Shown here: one piece after another, positions 1 through 8,614 of the stretch
How the letters are laid out: each line of letters opens with the position of its first letter
Position numbering within the stretch: position 1 is the first letter of the stretch
Assembly: GCA_964429355.1 (NCBI GenBank)
Contig: CAYSCH010000261.1
Location: forward strand, 1 to 13,781
Reading direction: 5' to 3'
From: JAAYAY01 sp964429355
GTDB taxonomy: Bacteria; Planctomycetota; Planctomycetia; Pirellulales; Thermoguttaceae
Length of the DNA: 13,781 nucleotides
Notes under the pieces: model-generated
Told to the model about the DNA's origin: nothing
The model's database searches: none
Seen by the model: the letters and a program-made list of their open reading frames with translations, nothing else
Program-made: the position numbers and the translations under genes

Positions 1-379
1 TTGCGCGCCGGCTCGCCAACTGTGGCAACGTGGGTCAGGCGAGCAGATTGGGAGTTTTGCGGCCGCATCGTGAACTGAGAGGCTGAGGAGTCGATGATTC
101 GGTCAGGGATCGGGCGGCAGATTGTCCAGAATCCCCCCCAATCCGGCAAGGGCAATGTGATGCTCAGTTTCCCCCATTCTGCCAGGTGCCGATGACCTGG
201 AGACTGGCGTCGCAAGCGCCTAATCGCCGCAGTTCGCCCCTTTTCTCACATGTCGGACTGGCATGCATATTTTCACTGACCCGCACGACCGGCAATGGCC
301 GAATAATCGTAAGCCGCACATCGAGCGGGAACCCAGACTCACGAGCGGAACCGAGACGCTTCGTCCACAGGGAGGCGGA
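1..379. other. left-edge region without a recognised gene
   Basis: I see no supported gene in this stretch. All three + frames meet a stop within the first 90 bases, so a short 3' end of a gene entering from the left (for example the frame ending with TGA at 84-86) cannot be excluded or identified. A 6-bp inverted repeat, CCAGGT (182-187) and ACCTGG (195-200), is present. No convincing -35/-10 promoter pair was found, although the promoter of the exported-protein gene should lie here. Confidence 0.5.
369..375 (+). promoter_or_regulatory. Shine-Dalgarno site setting the start of the exported protein
   Basis: AGGGAGG lies four bases before the ATG at 380. It decides the start: the open frame continues upstream to 263, but only the ATG at 380 has a ribosome binding site, and it places a signal peptide at the N-terminus. 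Confidence 0.75.
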
Positions 380-1273
380 ATGCTGAGACAATACCCTGGT
401 CCAAGAGTGCCCGTGGTATGGACCGTGATCGCCTGCAGCGTTTTAGTCTGCGGGCCCTCTTGCGCAGAGGCTGTGGGGCCCCTGTTCGGCAAATCGGACC
501 CCATGGGCCCCAAAATAAGCGCCGAGGCCAAGGCCAGTGCGATCCGTGCGATTCCGATGGATCTGCTCGATCCGACGGCGCGGGCGAAGGTCGAGGGAGT
601 GCTCGCCGACACGGCCATGTTCCGTCGGATGCCGATCCGCGTCGTGCCCTGCGATCCCGACATGTACTTGTTCCTCATCCGCCATCCAGACGTTGTCGTG
701 AATATCTGGGAGGTTCTGCAGATGAGCAACCTGGCCATGAAGCAGACGGGTCCAACGACTTACGACATGGTGGACAATGCGGGCACCGAAGGAACGGTCG
801 AATTCCTTTACCAGAGTGCCGACACCCATGTTCTCCTCAGCGAGGGCCGCTATCAAGGACCGCTGATCAAGAAACCGATTACAGGGCGGAGCCTCGTCGT
901 TCTCAAGACGGGATATGTTCGAGAGCCCGACGGTCGCTATTACATCACAAGCCGCCTGGATGCCTTTTTGCAGGTGGATCACGAGGGACTGGAGCTTCTC
1001 ACCAAGACAATCCATCCTTTGCTGGGCAATGTCGCCGACTTGAACTTCACGCAGACGGTTGCCTTTGTCGGAAGTCTCTCCAAGACGGCGGAAGTCGATC
1101 CTGACGGGATGCGCCGTCTGGCGGGGCAATTGAAGAAGGTCGCACCGGAGGTGGCGGGGCAATTCGCTCAGGTCTCCGACCAGGTGGCCGCCAAAGCGGC
1201 CCAGGAATCGTTGCCCGCCACTCGGGAAGTGTCCACGCTGACACGTCGACCAGACGACCAGGCAACGCGCTGA
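380..1273 (+). CDS. exported protein of unknown function
   Basis: I do not recognise the family. The 297-residue product starts with a likely Sec signal peptide: a short basic start (Arg3, Arg9), a hydrophobic stretch at about residues 10-26, and a plausible signal peptidase I site after Ala-Glu-Ala at 29-31. There is no good lipobox. The mature part has no further membrane segment. It looks mixed alpha/beta over about residues 55-235 and is probably helical and Ala/Gln/Val-rich at 240-280, with a charged disordered tail. I see no catalytic motif. One Cys (91) remains in the mature chain. The upstream extension to 263 is rejected because it would bury the signal peptide and lacks a ribosome site. 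The gene stands alone, 245 bases from the convergent hybrid kinase gene, so co-transcription with it is impossible. The call as a secreted or periplasmic protein is fairly secure; its function is unknown. Confidence 0.82.
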   Translation: MLRQYPGPRVPVVWTVIACSVLVCGPSCAEAVGPLFGKSDPMGPKISAEAKASAIRAIPMDLLDPTARAKVEGVLADTAMFRRMPIRVVPCDPDMYLFLIRHPDVVVNIWEVLQMSNLAMKQTGPTTYDMVDNAGTEGTVEFLYQSADTHVLLSEGRYQGPLIKKPITGRSLVVLKTGYVREPDGRYYITSRLDAFLQVDHEGLELLTKTIHPLLGNVADLNFTQTVAFVGSLSKTAEVDPDGMRRLAGQLKKVAPEVAGQFAQVSDQVAAKAAQESLPATREVSTLTRRPDDQATR

Positions 1274-1518
1274 CCGGCTTTGCTGCGGCCTGGCGTGATT
1301 CGTGAAAAGGTCGCCGTCGTAAAAACACCCACGAAAGATTGCGCCGTGTTGGCTGCGCCGGTCTTTTGTGCGCGAACTGTCAGCCTGGTTCATCGAGTTG
1401 CTCAACGCATGGTCTCGAACTCTTGCCAGGACCACCCGAGTCTTTCAGTACGACAGCGCCAAGTCACGAGAATTCCGCCATAGGTCGGGGTGACGGCAGC
1501 GACGGCAATCCAATCCAT

Positions 1519-4500
1519 TTATGAAAGTCGTGACTCAGTGCTGTCGCATTCGTTCGGGGCTTCGGCCGGTACGGCCAGGCTCTCGAGGTTCTCAAGGACT
1601 TCGAAGAGCCGGTCTGGCCGAATGGGCTTCGGCAGGTATCCGTCCATATCCGCATGAGAACACTTCTGCCGGACCTCGTTGACGGTATGAGCCGATAGGG
1701 CAATGATCGGAATCCGGCGTCTGCCCGATTCCGCTTCGAGCCGTCGAATCTCCGCGGTCGCCGTCAGGCCGTCCATCTCGGGCATCTCCAGGTCCATGAG
1801 GATGGCATCGAACTGGCCCGTCTTGAAGGCTTCGACAGCCTCGCGTCCATCGGACACGACTTGGGCCCGATACCCTTTCATCTCGAGAATACCCGACGCC
1901 ACTTCCTGGTTGATGGGGCTGTCGTCGGCCACGAGAATCGACAGCACTGGCAGGCCGCGACCGCCGGGCGGATCTGAATCTGCCGGGGAACTTGTACATT
2001 TCGGCTGGAGCGATGCCAAGACAACTTCAGTGATTTCGGCGGACTTGGCCGGCTTGGCCACGCTGAAGGAAATGCCGATCTCGGCACACCGGTCGGCCAA
2101 CTCCATCTGCCCGGCCGGCGTGAGGAGGACAATCGGCAATCGATTTGGCGACGCCGCCTCGGCGAGACGTTCGACGACTTGCCGTCCGGTTCCGCCGCCC
2201 ACCTGAAGATCCAGCAAGACCACGTCGGCAGTCCGGGCGGAGCCGGCACTCGCGCAGGCCGTTTGAATCGCCACGTCGGCCGACTCCGTTGCCTCAACCC
2301 GAATACCACTCGCCTCGAGGATTTCACGCGTTGCGTGCCGCGAATGTTCGTTCTCTGAGAAGAGGAGGACGCGGCTCGGGTCGTGAATCGGGAGCGGCCT
2401 TTCGGGGGCAGAGAGATCGGGCTGGAGCGGGAGAACGAAATGAAACCGGCTGCCCCGTCCCACCTGGCTCTCGACCCAGATCCTTCCGGCCATGAGTTTC
2501 ACGAGCTGAGCCGAGATCGTCAGTCCCAGGCCCGTGCCCCCGAAGCGTCTGGTGGTGGAACTGTCACTCTGCCGGAAGGCCTCGAAGATGCAGCCGATTT
2601 TGTCTTCCGGAATTCCGATTCCTGTGTCTTGCACCACAAAATGGACGCCCCAGCCGTCAGCGGCTCGTTCGGGCCAGACGTTCACGTAGACTTCACCGTC
2701 GCTGGTGAACTTGACGGCATTGCCGACGAGATTGACGACGACCTGCCGAATCCGGCCAGGATCACCCACGAACTGCGGAGGCAATTGAGGGTCGACTCGG
2801 CAGACCAATTCGACACCCTTCCCAGAGGCAGCCAAAGCCACCAGGCGCACCGCATCCTCAACGACATCGCGAAGGGAAAACGGTACACACTCCAGTTCCA
2901 TCCGGTTGGCCTCGATCTTCGAGAAGTCGAGGATGTCGTTGATAATGGCAAGGAGTGCTTCCGACGAATCCCGTATGACTTTGATGTAGTTGTATTGCTG
3001 TTTGGTGAGCGTGGTACCCAGCACGAGTTCGGCCATTCCAAGCACGCCGTTCATAGGGGTGCGGATTTCGTGGCTCATGGTCGCCAGGAAGCGGCTCTTG
3101 GCTTCGTTGGCGGCTTCAGCGGCCTGCTTGGCCACGCGAAGATCGTCCTCGGTCTGGCGAAGTTCATCGGCAATTCGGGCCAATTCACGATTGGACGCGG
3201 CCAGTTGCCGGGCCCTGGATTCGGCTGCCGCCGTGCGTTCGGCAACTCGGCCTTCCAGAGTCTGATTGAGGCTCTGGAGCTCTCCGAAGTTCTCCGCGTT
3301 CTCAAGGGCGGCGCCGGCAATCGTCGCCACGAAATCGGCGAGGCGTTCTTCGTCGGCGCCGAAGAGGTCTTTGACGTGTTCGTGGGTGACACAAAGACAG
3401 GCAACGCCCCGCCCGCGCACGAACAGGGGTGCGCACAAAGCCGAGCGCCCCTGGCCGTGCGCGGCCGCTTCCGCAACCAGCACGTCGGGTTCCTCGACGA
3501 TCGCCAGCGCATGCCCCACCTTGAATGCTTCCCGTACAACCGACATGGGGGGCATCGCATCGAGTTCGCCGATGAGCAACTCGAGAGTCAACTCATCGTT
3601 CTGGCTGTCGACCTGGACGACGCTGCATTCCTCGCCGCGAAGGAGATGCAGTGCCGCGTGTCTGGCGGCTTCGTAGATCGCTTCCGGTGTGAGCGCCGAG
3701 GCAATCTGTCTCCCCGAGTCGAGCACCGTATCGAATCGATCGGCAAGGGAGAGGGTAGCCGTCTTGGTGTCGGGTTCATCGACCGACACCGTTCGGCATT
3801 GTGCCAGCAATGTCTGGGCCTCGGCGTCGCACAAATCCGCGTCGTGCCAGAGCAGCTCCCTCCCCACTTTTGCCATGGCGAGCAGCGTCTGGGCCTGTTC
3901 AAATTTGGCATGGTGCCTGCGGGCAACTTGCAGACTTCTGTCGAAGAGACGCCGCGATTTGCCCGCCTTGCCCTGCATCGCCAGGACTAGGGCGTATTCC
4001 CGGAGCGATCGGGGCAGATCGTTCTTGCAGGGTATGAGCGGGCTGGTGGCTCGTTTGCCTGCAAGCGCTGCATCGCGAAGCAACTGATCGCGACGCTGTT
4101 TTGTGCAGGTCGAGACCTCGGCGGCCTGTTGGCGGCGTGCACTGGCAAGCCAAGCCAGGAGCGGCAAGGTGTAAGCGTTTCGCACGCCGTCCGTGTCGGT
4201 TTTTGCCAGGGCCTGTTCGAAAACCGTGGTGGCTTCCTTGACTTGCCCCCGTCCCAACAAGCACACCCCCTTGGCGAGGAGCACCTGGACCGTACCCTGG
4301 GTGTCTGTGCGGCCTCTTTGCAGTTCCGTTTCGAGCAGTTTGTCTGGAACGGCACCTCCGGTCGCTCGTGCCCAAACGTCGAGAATGATACCCGACGCCT
4401 GTTCATCTCCCAGCTCCAGTCCCGAGGCATGGTTGAGTTGCGCCTCCTTCCGCGCTTCCTGAAAATCTCCGAGGTGGTAGTAGCTGGCAGCGATTTGATA

Positions 4501-7500
4501 ACGGGCGATGTGGGCGTACCAGAAATCGCCGGTCCGTTCGAGAAGGCGGATCGCTTCGCGGCATTTCGCGATGCAATCGGCGTAGCGCGAACCCGCATAG
4601 AGGGCGCAGCCATAGAAGGCCAACGCCTGTCCCTGACCCCACAGATCCGAGAACGATTTGCGCAGTTCCAGGGCCTTTTCGCCGTAGCGCCGCGCGCGTC
4701 CATGGAGGGGGATGAGCGTCATTGCCGGTGAATGTTCCCCATAGGCTTGCGCCATTTCTGGAGAAGGCAGGAAACTTTCTACGTAGTTCATCTCGCGCAG
4801 ATGGGCCCAGAAGGCCATGACGAGACTGCGACTGTACCAGCAACCGTGGCACAGATCGCTCAATAGCCGCAGGTGAAGCCGTTCCTCCTCGTTGGGCATG
4901 CGACGGCGCCGCCCGAAGAAGAACCAGGGAAGGCAGGTATGCAGGAGTTGGATGGCTGCCTCCCAAAGAGTCCGCAACAGCACTGCCCAGCGGTGCTTGG
5001 GCACGCGTTTGCCCAACGAGCTCAGGCCCGCTTCAAAATGGCTGATGGCCAACTCCATGTTGCCGCGTTTGAAGGCCAGTTCCCCGAGTTTGCTCCGGAT
5101 CTGCGCGTGCGCTCGGGCTCCCTCGGCCAGGCTGGCTGCCTTCTCAAACAGTTCCCCCGCGGCGCCGTATCGACCGCGGAGCATCAGCACATCCCCAAGG
5201 CCCTCGGCAATCTGATATCGCGTTTTCCGGGGCGCGTCGGCCCCCCCGCGATCCGCAATCCGGTACTGCTGCTCGGCCGTTTCCAGGACATGCTGGGCCC
5301 TCGCCCTCTCCGCGGCGACCAACGCATAGGGCAGGGCCGCCCGGCTGTCTCCTGCCGAGTCGAAGTGGTAGGCCAACGAGGAAACGTCGTCCGGGGACTT
5401 CGCCTGAAGGCGCGCGGCGGCTCGACGATGGATATCGCAGCGTTCTTCTGCCGAGACTCGCTCGAGCAAAGCGGCTCGGATCTTGTCGTGAACGAAGATA
5501 CACCGCGTGCCGTCGGGGCCGAGCCAGATAAGACATCGTTGCCGAGCTTCGTTCAATGCCGAAATCGCCTCCGAGGGCCTCTGGCGCACAAGATCCGACA
5601 CGGTTTCCAGATCGAACTCTTTCCCTAGAACTGCGCCGGCGGAAAGCAGATCGATCGCTGCACGGGGGAGAAGCTCAAGGCGGCGAGCAAGCAACGATGC
5701 GGCCCTGCTCGACGAGCTCACACCGGCCATCGCGAGTGGATCGATCTGCCACCCCTGTGGCCCCGCCACCAGCGCGCCCGTTTCCACAAATCCTCGCAGC
5801 ATCGCCGATGCCATGAAGGGGCTTCCGACCGACAGGCGGATGATCGAATCGGTCGCCTCCTTGGGAAGGGGGCCGGCCATCGATTCCACCACCTTCTGAA
5901 TCTCCGGCGCCTCCAGCGGAAGAAGCCTCACATGCGCCGCCGGCTCGGTCTGTCGGAGAAGATGTTCGTCGGGAACTTCCTCGGATCGAAAAGCCGCCAG
6001 AATCGAAACATGATTCTGTCCCACGCTCTCCGCAGATGCAGCGTGCCACCGGCGAAGAACTTTGACGCCCAATTCTCCCGCCCACTGACAATCATCGAGA
6101 ATCACCAGCGCAGGACGTTCACGCGAGCCAAGTGACTGCAGAAACCTCGCCAGGGCCTGAACCGTTCGGGCCTCGCCAGCAGTCTCCGGCGCCGAATCCT
6201 GCCGCCGTTCCCTTCCCAGCAGGTCGGCTAATTGAGGCAGTGCAGATGCGACGGCCTGGCGATAGACACCGATCCTGTTGCGCAGGGCAACGGCAAAGCC
6301 CGGTTCGGCTCCCGCCGCCGCCAATACTCGTTCCACAATCCCATCCAGCACACGAAGCGGGTTCTGAGCGATCTCGATGGTCGCCAAACCGCGAAACACC
6401 CGCAGACCATGGTGGCTCGCCCGGTAGGCTGCTTCGGTCAGAAGCCGTGACTTGCCGCTTCCTGACTCCCCCTCGAGGAGAACGAGCCCGCCCCTGCCGC
6501 TACGTGCTCGCAGGAGTTGCCCGTCGAGTTCCTCCAACTCGCCGGTTCGCGTAACAAACGCCGGCTCCACGAGCGTGACCCGTCGATCTCTCGCGCCAAT
6601 GACTACCGCGGGATCCTCCCCACCCGTGCGGACTCCGGCCGCAATTGCCCTCAGATCCGCCAGCACGGCGTCGGCGGATTGGTAACGATCGCGAGGGTCT
6701 TTGCGCAGAAGTCTTTGCAGCAATTCATCAAATGCTCGCGGAACGGAGACGCCAAGCTGCCGCAGTTCCGGCACCGCCGAGGTCATCTGCTCGAACAGAA
6801 TCGTTCCGACCGTATCACCTCGAAAAGGCGACTTTCCGGAAAGACAGCGATAGAGAACCAGTCCCGCCGAATAGAGATCGGACGCATCGGTCACATCATG
6901 GTCAATCAGCCCTGCCAGTTCGGGTGAAGCGTACTGGGCGGTCATGAGCGGATGTTCCATCAGCCGATGGTCTGTCTGAATCGCCCGGGCAGGGCCGAAA
7001 TCCACAAGCGTCACGTCACGAATCCTGCCAAATTCGTTGACGATCAGGTTTGTTGGCCGTACACAGCGGTGAAGCACCTGGTGGTCGTGCAGATCCCGCA
7101 GAGCAGAAAACACGCCTTGCCCCACCTCAAGCGTATCGGCCAGCGAGAGCGATCCTTGGGAAAGTCGTTCCTCGAGGGAGATGCCCTCAATGTGCTTCAT
7201 GACCAGATAGAAGAACCCGCTCTCAGCGCCGGCATGGACCAAAGGTGATACCCATCGGCTCCTCACACGACTCAATTGAACAGCCTCATGCTCCAGCCGC
7301 ATGAGGGCTCCCGCCGTGAGAGTCTCCAGTCGAATCGCCTTCACGACATAACGTTCGCCGAAACGCGAGTCCACCGCAAGAAAATTCCGGGTTCCAACGG
7401 ATTCTCGCAACAGTTGCTTGAGCAAGAACCGTTCGGCGATCAGCCGTCCCTGTCCCGCCTGGCTCTTGGGCGCAATGGCCGAATCAGTGACAGCATTCTG

Positions 7501-7518
7501 GTCCGATGATTCGTTCAT
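1519..7518 (-). CDS. giant hybrid signalling protein: Ser/Thr kinase-like, AAA ATPase, TPR, GAF, histidine kinase, two receivers
   Basis: This 1999-residue protein belongs to the group often named trifunctional serine/threonine kinase/ATP-binding protein/sensor histidine kinase. The order is: kinase-like domain (about 25-290; Lys60, alpha-C Glu78, HRC 150-152, Asn157, DFG 173-175, SPE 198-200); COG3899-type ATPase (about 320-700; Walker A GESGSGKS 350-357, Walker B Asp475-Asp476); TPR-like helices (about 720-1240); GAF (about 1265-1410); coiled coil (about 1410-1475); HisKA with phospho-acceptor His1483; HATPase (N box Asn1596/Asn1600, G1 DTGIGIP from 1631, G2 GGTGLGL near 1660); receiver 1 (Asp1770, Thr1800, Lys1822); receiver 2 (Asp1865/1866, phospho-acceptor Asp1909, Lys1964). 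There is no Hpt domain and no transmembrane segment, so it should be cytoplasmic. The ATG at 7518 is chosen because the kinase fold begins about 25 residues later. The frame stays open to a GTG at 7836, but that extension is Arg/Trp/Cys-rich and looks non-coding; the ATG at 7578 is another option. The kinase-like domain lacks the catalytic Asp. Confidence 0.93.
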   Translation of the reverse strand: MNESSDQNAVTDSAIAPKSQAGQGRLIAERFLLKQLLRESVGTRNFLAVDSRFGERYVVKAIRLETLTAGALMRLEHEAVQLSRVRSRWVSPLVHAGAESGFFYLVMKHIEGISLEERLSQGSLSLADTLEVGQGVFSALRDLHDHQVLHRCVRPTNLIVNEFGRIRDVTLVDFGPARAIQTDHRLMEHPLMTAQYASPELAGLIDHDVTDASDLYSAGLVLYRCLSGKSPFRGDTVGTILFEQMTSAVPELRQLGVSVPRAFDELLQRLLRKDPRDRYQSADAVLADLRAIAAGVRTGGEDPAVVIGARDRRVTLVEPAFVTRTGELEELDGQLLRARSGRGGLVLLEGESGSGKSRLLTEAAYRASHHGLRVFRGLATIEIAQNPLRVLDGIVERVLAAAGAEPGFAVALRNRIGVYRQAVASALPQLADLLGRERRQDSAPETAGEARTVQALARFLQSLGSRERPALVILDDCQWAGELGVKVLRRWHAASAESVGQNHVSILAAFRSEEVPDEHLLRQTEPAAHVRLLPLEAPEIQKVVESMAGPLPKEATDSIIRLSVGSPFMASAMLRGFVETGALVAGPQGWQIDPLAMAGVSSSSRAASLLARRLELLPRAAIDLLSAGAVLGKEFDLETVSDLVRQRPSEAISALNEARQRCLIWLGPDGTRCIFVHDKIRAALLERVSAEERCDIHRRAAARLQAKSPDDVSSLAYHFDSAGDSRAALPYALVAAERARAQHVLETAEQQYRIADRGGADAPRKTRYQIAEGLGDVLMLRGRYGAAGELFEKAASLAEGARAHAQIRSKLGELAFKRGNMELAISHFEAGLSSLGKRVPKHRWAVLLRTLWEAAIQLLHTCLPWFFFGRRRRMPNEEERLHLRLLSDLCHGCWYSRSLVMAFWAHLREMNYVESFLPSPEMAQAYGEHSPAMTLIPLHGRARRYGEKALELRKSFSDLWGQGQALAFYGCALYAGSRYADCIAKCREAIRLLERTGDFWYAHIARYQIAASYYHLGDFQEARKEAQLNHASGLELGDEQASGIILDVWARATGGAVPDKLLETELQRGRTDTQGTVQVLLAKGVCLLGRGQVKEATTVFEQALAKTDTDGVRNAYTLPLLAWLASARRQQAAEVSTCTKQRRDQLLRDAALAGKRATSPLIPCKNDLPRSLREYALVLAMQGKAGKSRRLFDRSLQVARRHHAKFEQAQTLLAMAKVGRELLWHDADLCDAEAQTLLAQCRTVSVDEPDTKTATLSLADRFDTVLDSGRQIASALTPEAIYEAARHAALHLLRGEECSVVQVDSQNDELTLELLIGELDAMPPMSVVREAFKVGHALAIVEEPDVLVAEAAAHGQGRSALCAPLFVRGRGVACLCVTHEHVKDLFGADEERLADFVATIAGAALENAENFGELQSLNQTLEGRVAERTAAAESRARQLAASNRELARIADELRQTEDDLRVAKQAAEAANEAKSRFLATMSHEIRTPMNGVLGMAELVLGTTLTKQQYNYIKVIRDSSEALLAIINDILDFSKIEANRMELECVPFSLRDVVEDAVRLVALAASGKGVELVCRVDPQLPPQFVGDPGRIRQVVVNLVGNAVKFTSDGEVYVNVWPERAADGWGVHFVVQDTGIGIPEDKIGCIFEAFRQSDSSTTRRFGGTGLGLTISAQLVKLMAGRIWVESQVGRGSRFHFVLPLQPDLSAPERPLPIHDPSRVLLFSENEHSRHATREILEASGIRVEATESADVAIQTACASAGSARTADVVLLDLQVGGGTGRQVVERLAEAASPNRLPIVLLTPAGQMELADRCAEIGISFSVAKPAKSAEITEVVLASLQPKCTSSPADSDPPGGRGLPVLSILVADDSPINQEVASGILEMKGYRAQVVSDGREAVEAFKTGQFDAILMDLEMPEMDGLTATAEIRRLEAESGRRRIPIIALSAHTVNEVRQKCSHADMDGYLPKPIRPDRLFEVLENLESLAVPAEAPNECDSTESRLS

Positions 7519-8062
7519 GGGCGCATCGTTTTCCGCAACGAAAGGCCACTCAAACACTAAACTGCGGCTCTGCAACATCCTCGACCATGCATGACCGTCG
7601 CCAACGCCCCAAATACCACGAGTGGTGCCCGGTGGCGGACATCGAGCCCGTTGCCACTCGCGCGTGACATCCGGCCCTATCGCCTCCTGGTCTCTCGCCC
7701 GACGCAGCAAGTGACGGGATGGCCGCATTCTGAGCTCACGAGCATCCGCTGGGGGCTGTACCGTTTCCTTACGGGATTCTCGGCTCCACAGCCTGACAGG
7801 CCCCCCACAGCAGAAGCATAGCTCTCGCATTTCCACCGGCGGTGGTTCGCCGGCGCTCCTTTCCTACCCCGACTTCCGACATTGCCGTCTCCTTGAGTTT
7901 TGCCGGATATGCCGGTTCCCGAGCGATGCGATCTCTTGGCGACGACAGAAGCCGACATTACCCCACTTCTCCAGGATGTTGCGGGGCTCCACGTCTTGTG
8001 CCGAGCCAAGGTGTTTCCCCCGCGTTCGGGAGCGCAATCACCCCCCCTCTTACTTTCCCTGA

Positions 8063-8242
8063 CCGCTCTGCATTCCGCCGATGCCCCAGTCTGGGGAGAA
8101 CGTCAGCCTTGCGTACCGCGACGGCGGCACAGTAGTAACCGCAATTCCGATACTGCAGCAGGAGAATAACCAACCCGAAGGTGCAATCATCATTGCCTCC
8201 GTGAATCGAGAGATGGGGGGGTCGACGTTCGGGGTCAGGTAA
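8063..8242 (+). pseudogene. possible C-terminal remnant of a decayed gene
   Basis: This short frame runs from just after a TGA (8060-8062) to a TAA (8240-8242). Its peptide looks like real protein rather than random translation: from an ATG at 8081, a 53-residue stretch contains LAYRDGGTVVTAIPIL, then a polar loop, then EGAIIIASV. That beta-strand/loop/beta-strand pattern resembles the end of a PAS-, GAF- or Cache-like sensor fold. About two thirds of its codons end in G or C, as expected for genes here. No ribosome site precedes the ATG. Just upstream, another frame (about 7897-8040) also looks partly protein-like, so a frameshifted gene is one reading. I cannot name a family, and a chance frame remains possible. 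Confidence 0.3.
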
Positions 8243-8270
8243 ACCACGCAAGGTATCCTTACCGTGCCGA

Positions 8271-8294
8271 CTAGGGAGTTATTGCACTCCATAG
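8271..8294. repeat. near-perfect 9-bp inverted repeat
   Basis: CTAGGGAGT (8271-8279) and ACTCCATAG (8286-8294) pair with a single mismatch around a six-base loop. No T-run follows on either strand, so a Rho-independent terminator is unlikely. ATTGCA occurs at 8281-8286 and again at 8302-8307, 21 bases apart, about two helical turns. A protein-binding site upstream of the methyltransferase is possible but unproven. Confidence 0.35.
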
Positions 8295-8604
8295 GGTAAA
8301 AATTGCATCGCGAATCGTTGGTTTCTCGAATGTTGGCGGTTTTTGATTGAAATGGCGCTGATTTTTGGCAGAATGAATGGTCGGGCAGACATCCGATGCT
8401 TGATTGCCGGCCAGCGGGAGCGATTCGCCAGCCAACTTGGCCTGGTGCTTTTCCAGTTGGATTGAATTGGACAAGTCCTTGCGGAAGCCGTTCGGCTGCA
8501 CAGGATGTTCAAATCGCTGTGGCCAGTCACATCCGGATGGTGGAATCGCAGCCGCCGTCGTTACTTTGTAGGTTTTGTAAAGCGGGCAAAAGATCTCTGT
8601 TCCC

Positions 8605-8610
8605 GAGGTG
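8605..8610 (+). promoter_or_regulatory. Shine-Dalgarno site of the methyltransferase gene
   Basis: GAGGTG lies four bases before the ATG at 8615 and supports that start. Confidence 0.65.
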
Positions 8611-8614
8611 TTGA

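Larger units (their letters stand above)
7519..8614. other. gene-poor region between two divergent signalling genes
   Basis: About 1.1 kb separates the hybrid kinase gene (leftward) from the methyltransferase gene (rightward). It must hold the promoters of both, but I cannot name a convincing -35/-10 or -24/-12 pair. From 7519 to 7836 the kinase reading frame stays open upstream of the chosen start but encodes protein of odd composition. From 8063 to 8242 there is a protein-like fragment with no start of its own. From about 8240 to 8614 the DNA is richer in A/T and holds a near-perfect inverted repeat (8271-8294). Confidence 0.6.

Noticed and set aside
3..86. Possible 3' end of a gene entering from the left edge
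   Set aside because: Only 27 codons are visible, with no recognisable sequence and no way to choose among the three frames.
443..1435. 330-codon frame on the - strand over the exported-protein gene
   Set aside because: Shadow of the + strand gene, which has a strong ribosome site and a signal peptide; the - translation shows no motif.
1274..1518. Terminator between the convergent exported-protein and hybrid kinase genes
   Set aside because: I looked for a GC-rich stem followed by a T-run and found only irregular pairings (for example GGCTG/CAGCC near 1350-1385).
2383..3990. Long open frame (535 codons) on the + strand inside the hybrid kinase gene
   Set aside because: It is antisense to the GAF/histidine kinase coding region, whose motifs are unmistakable on the other strand. 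The + translation has no domain pattern, and GC-rich genes often leave the antisense frame open.
8340..8375. Sigma-54-like promoter around TGGCGC...TTGGCA
   Set aside because: The GG and GC elements are 12 bases apart rather than the 10 required.
8396..8614. 72-codon + frame ending just before the methyltransferase start
   Set aside because: No ribosome site and an irregular Pro/Cys/Ser-rich translation; more likely leader DNA.
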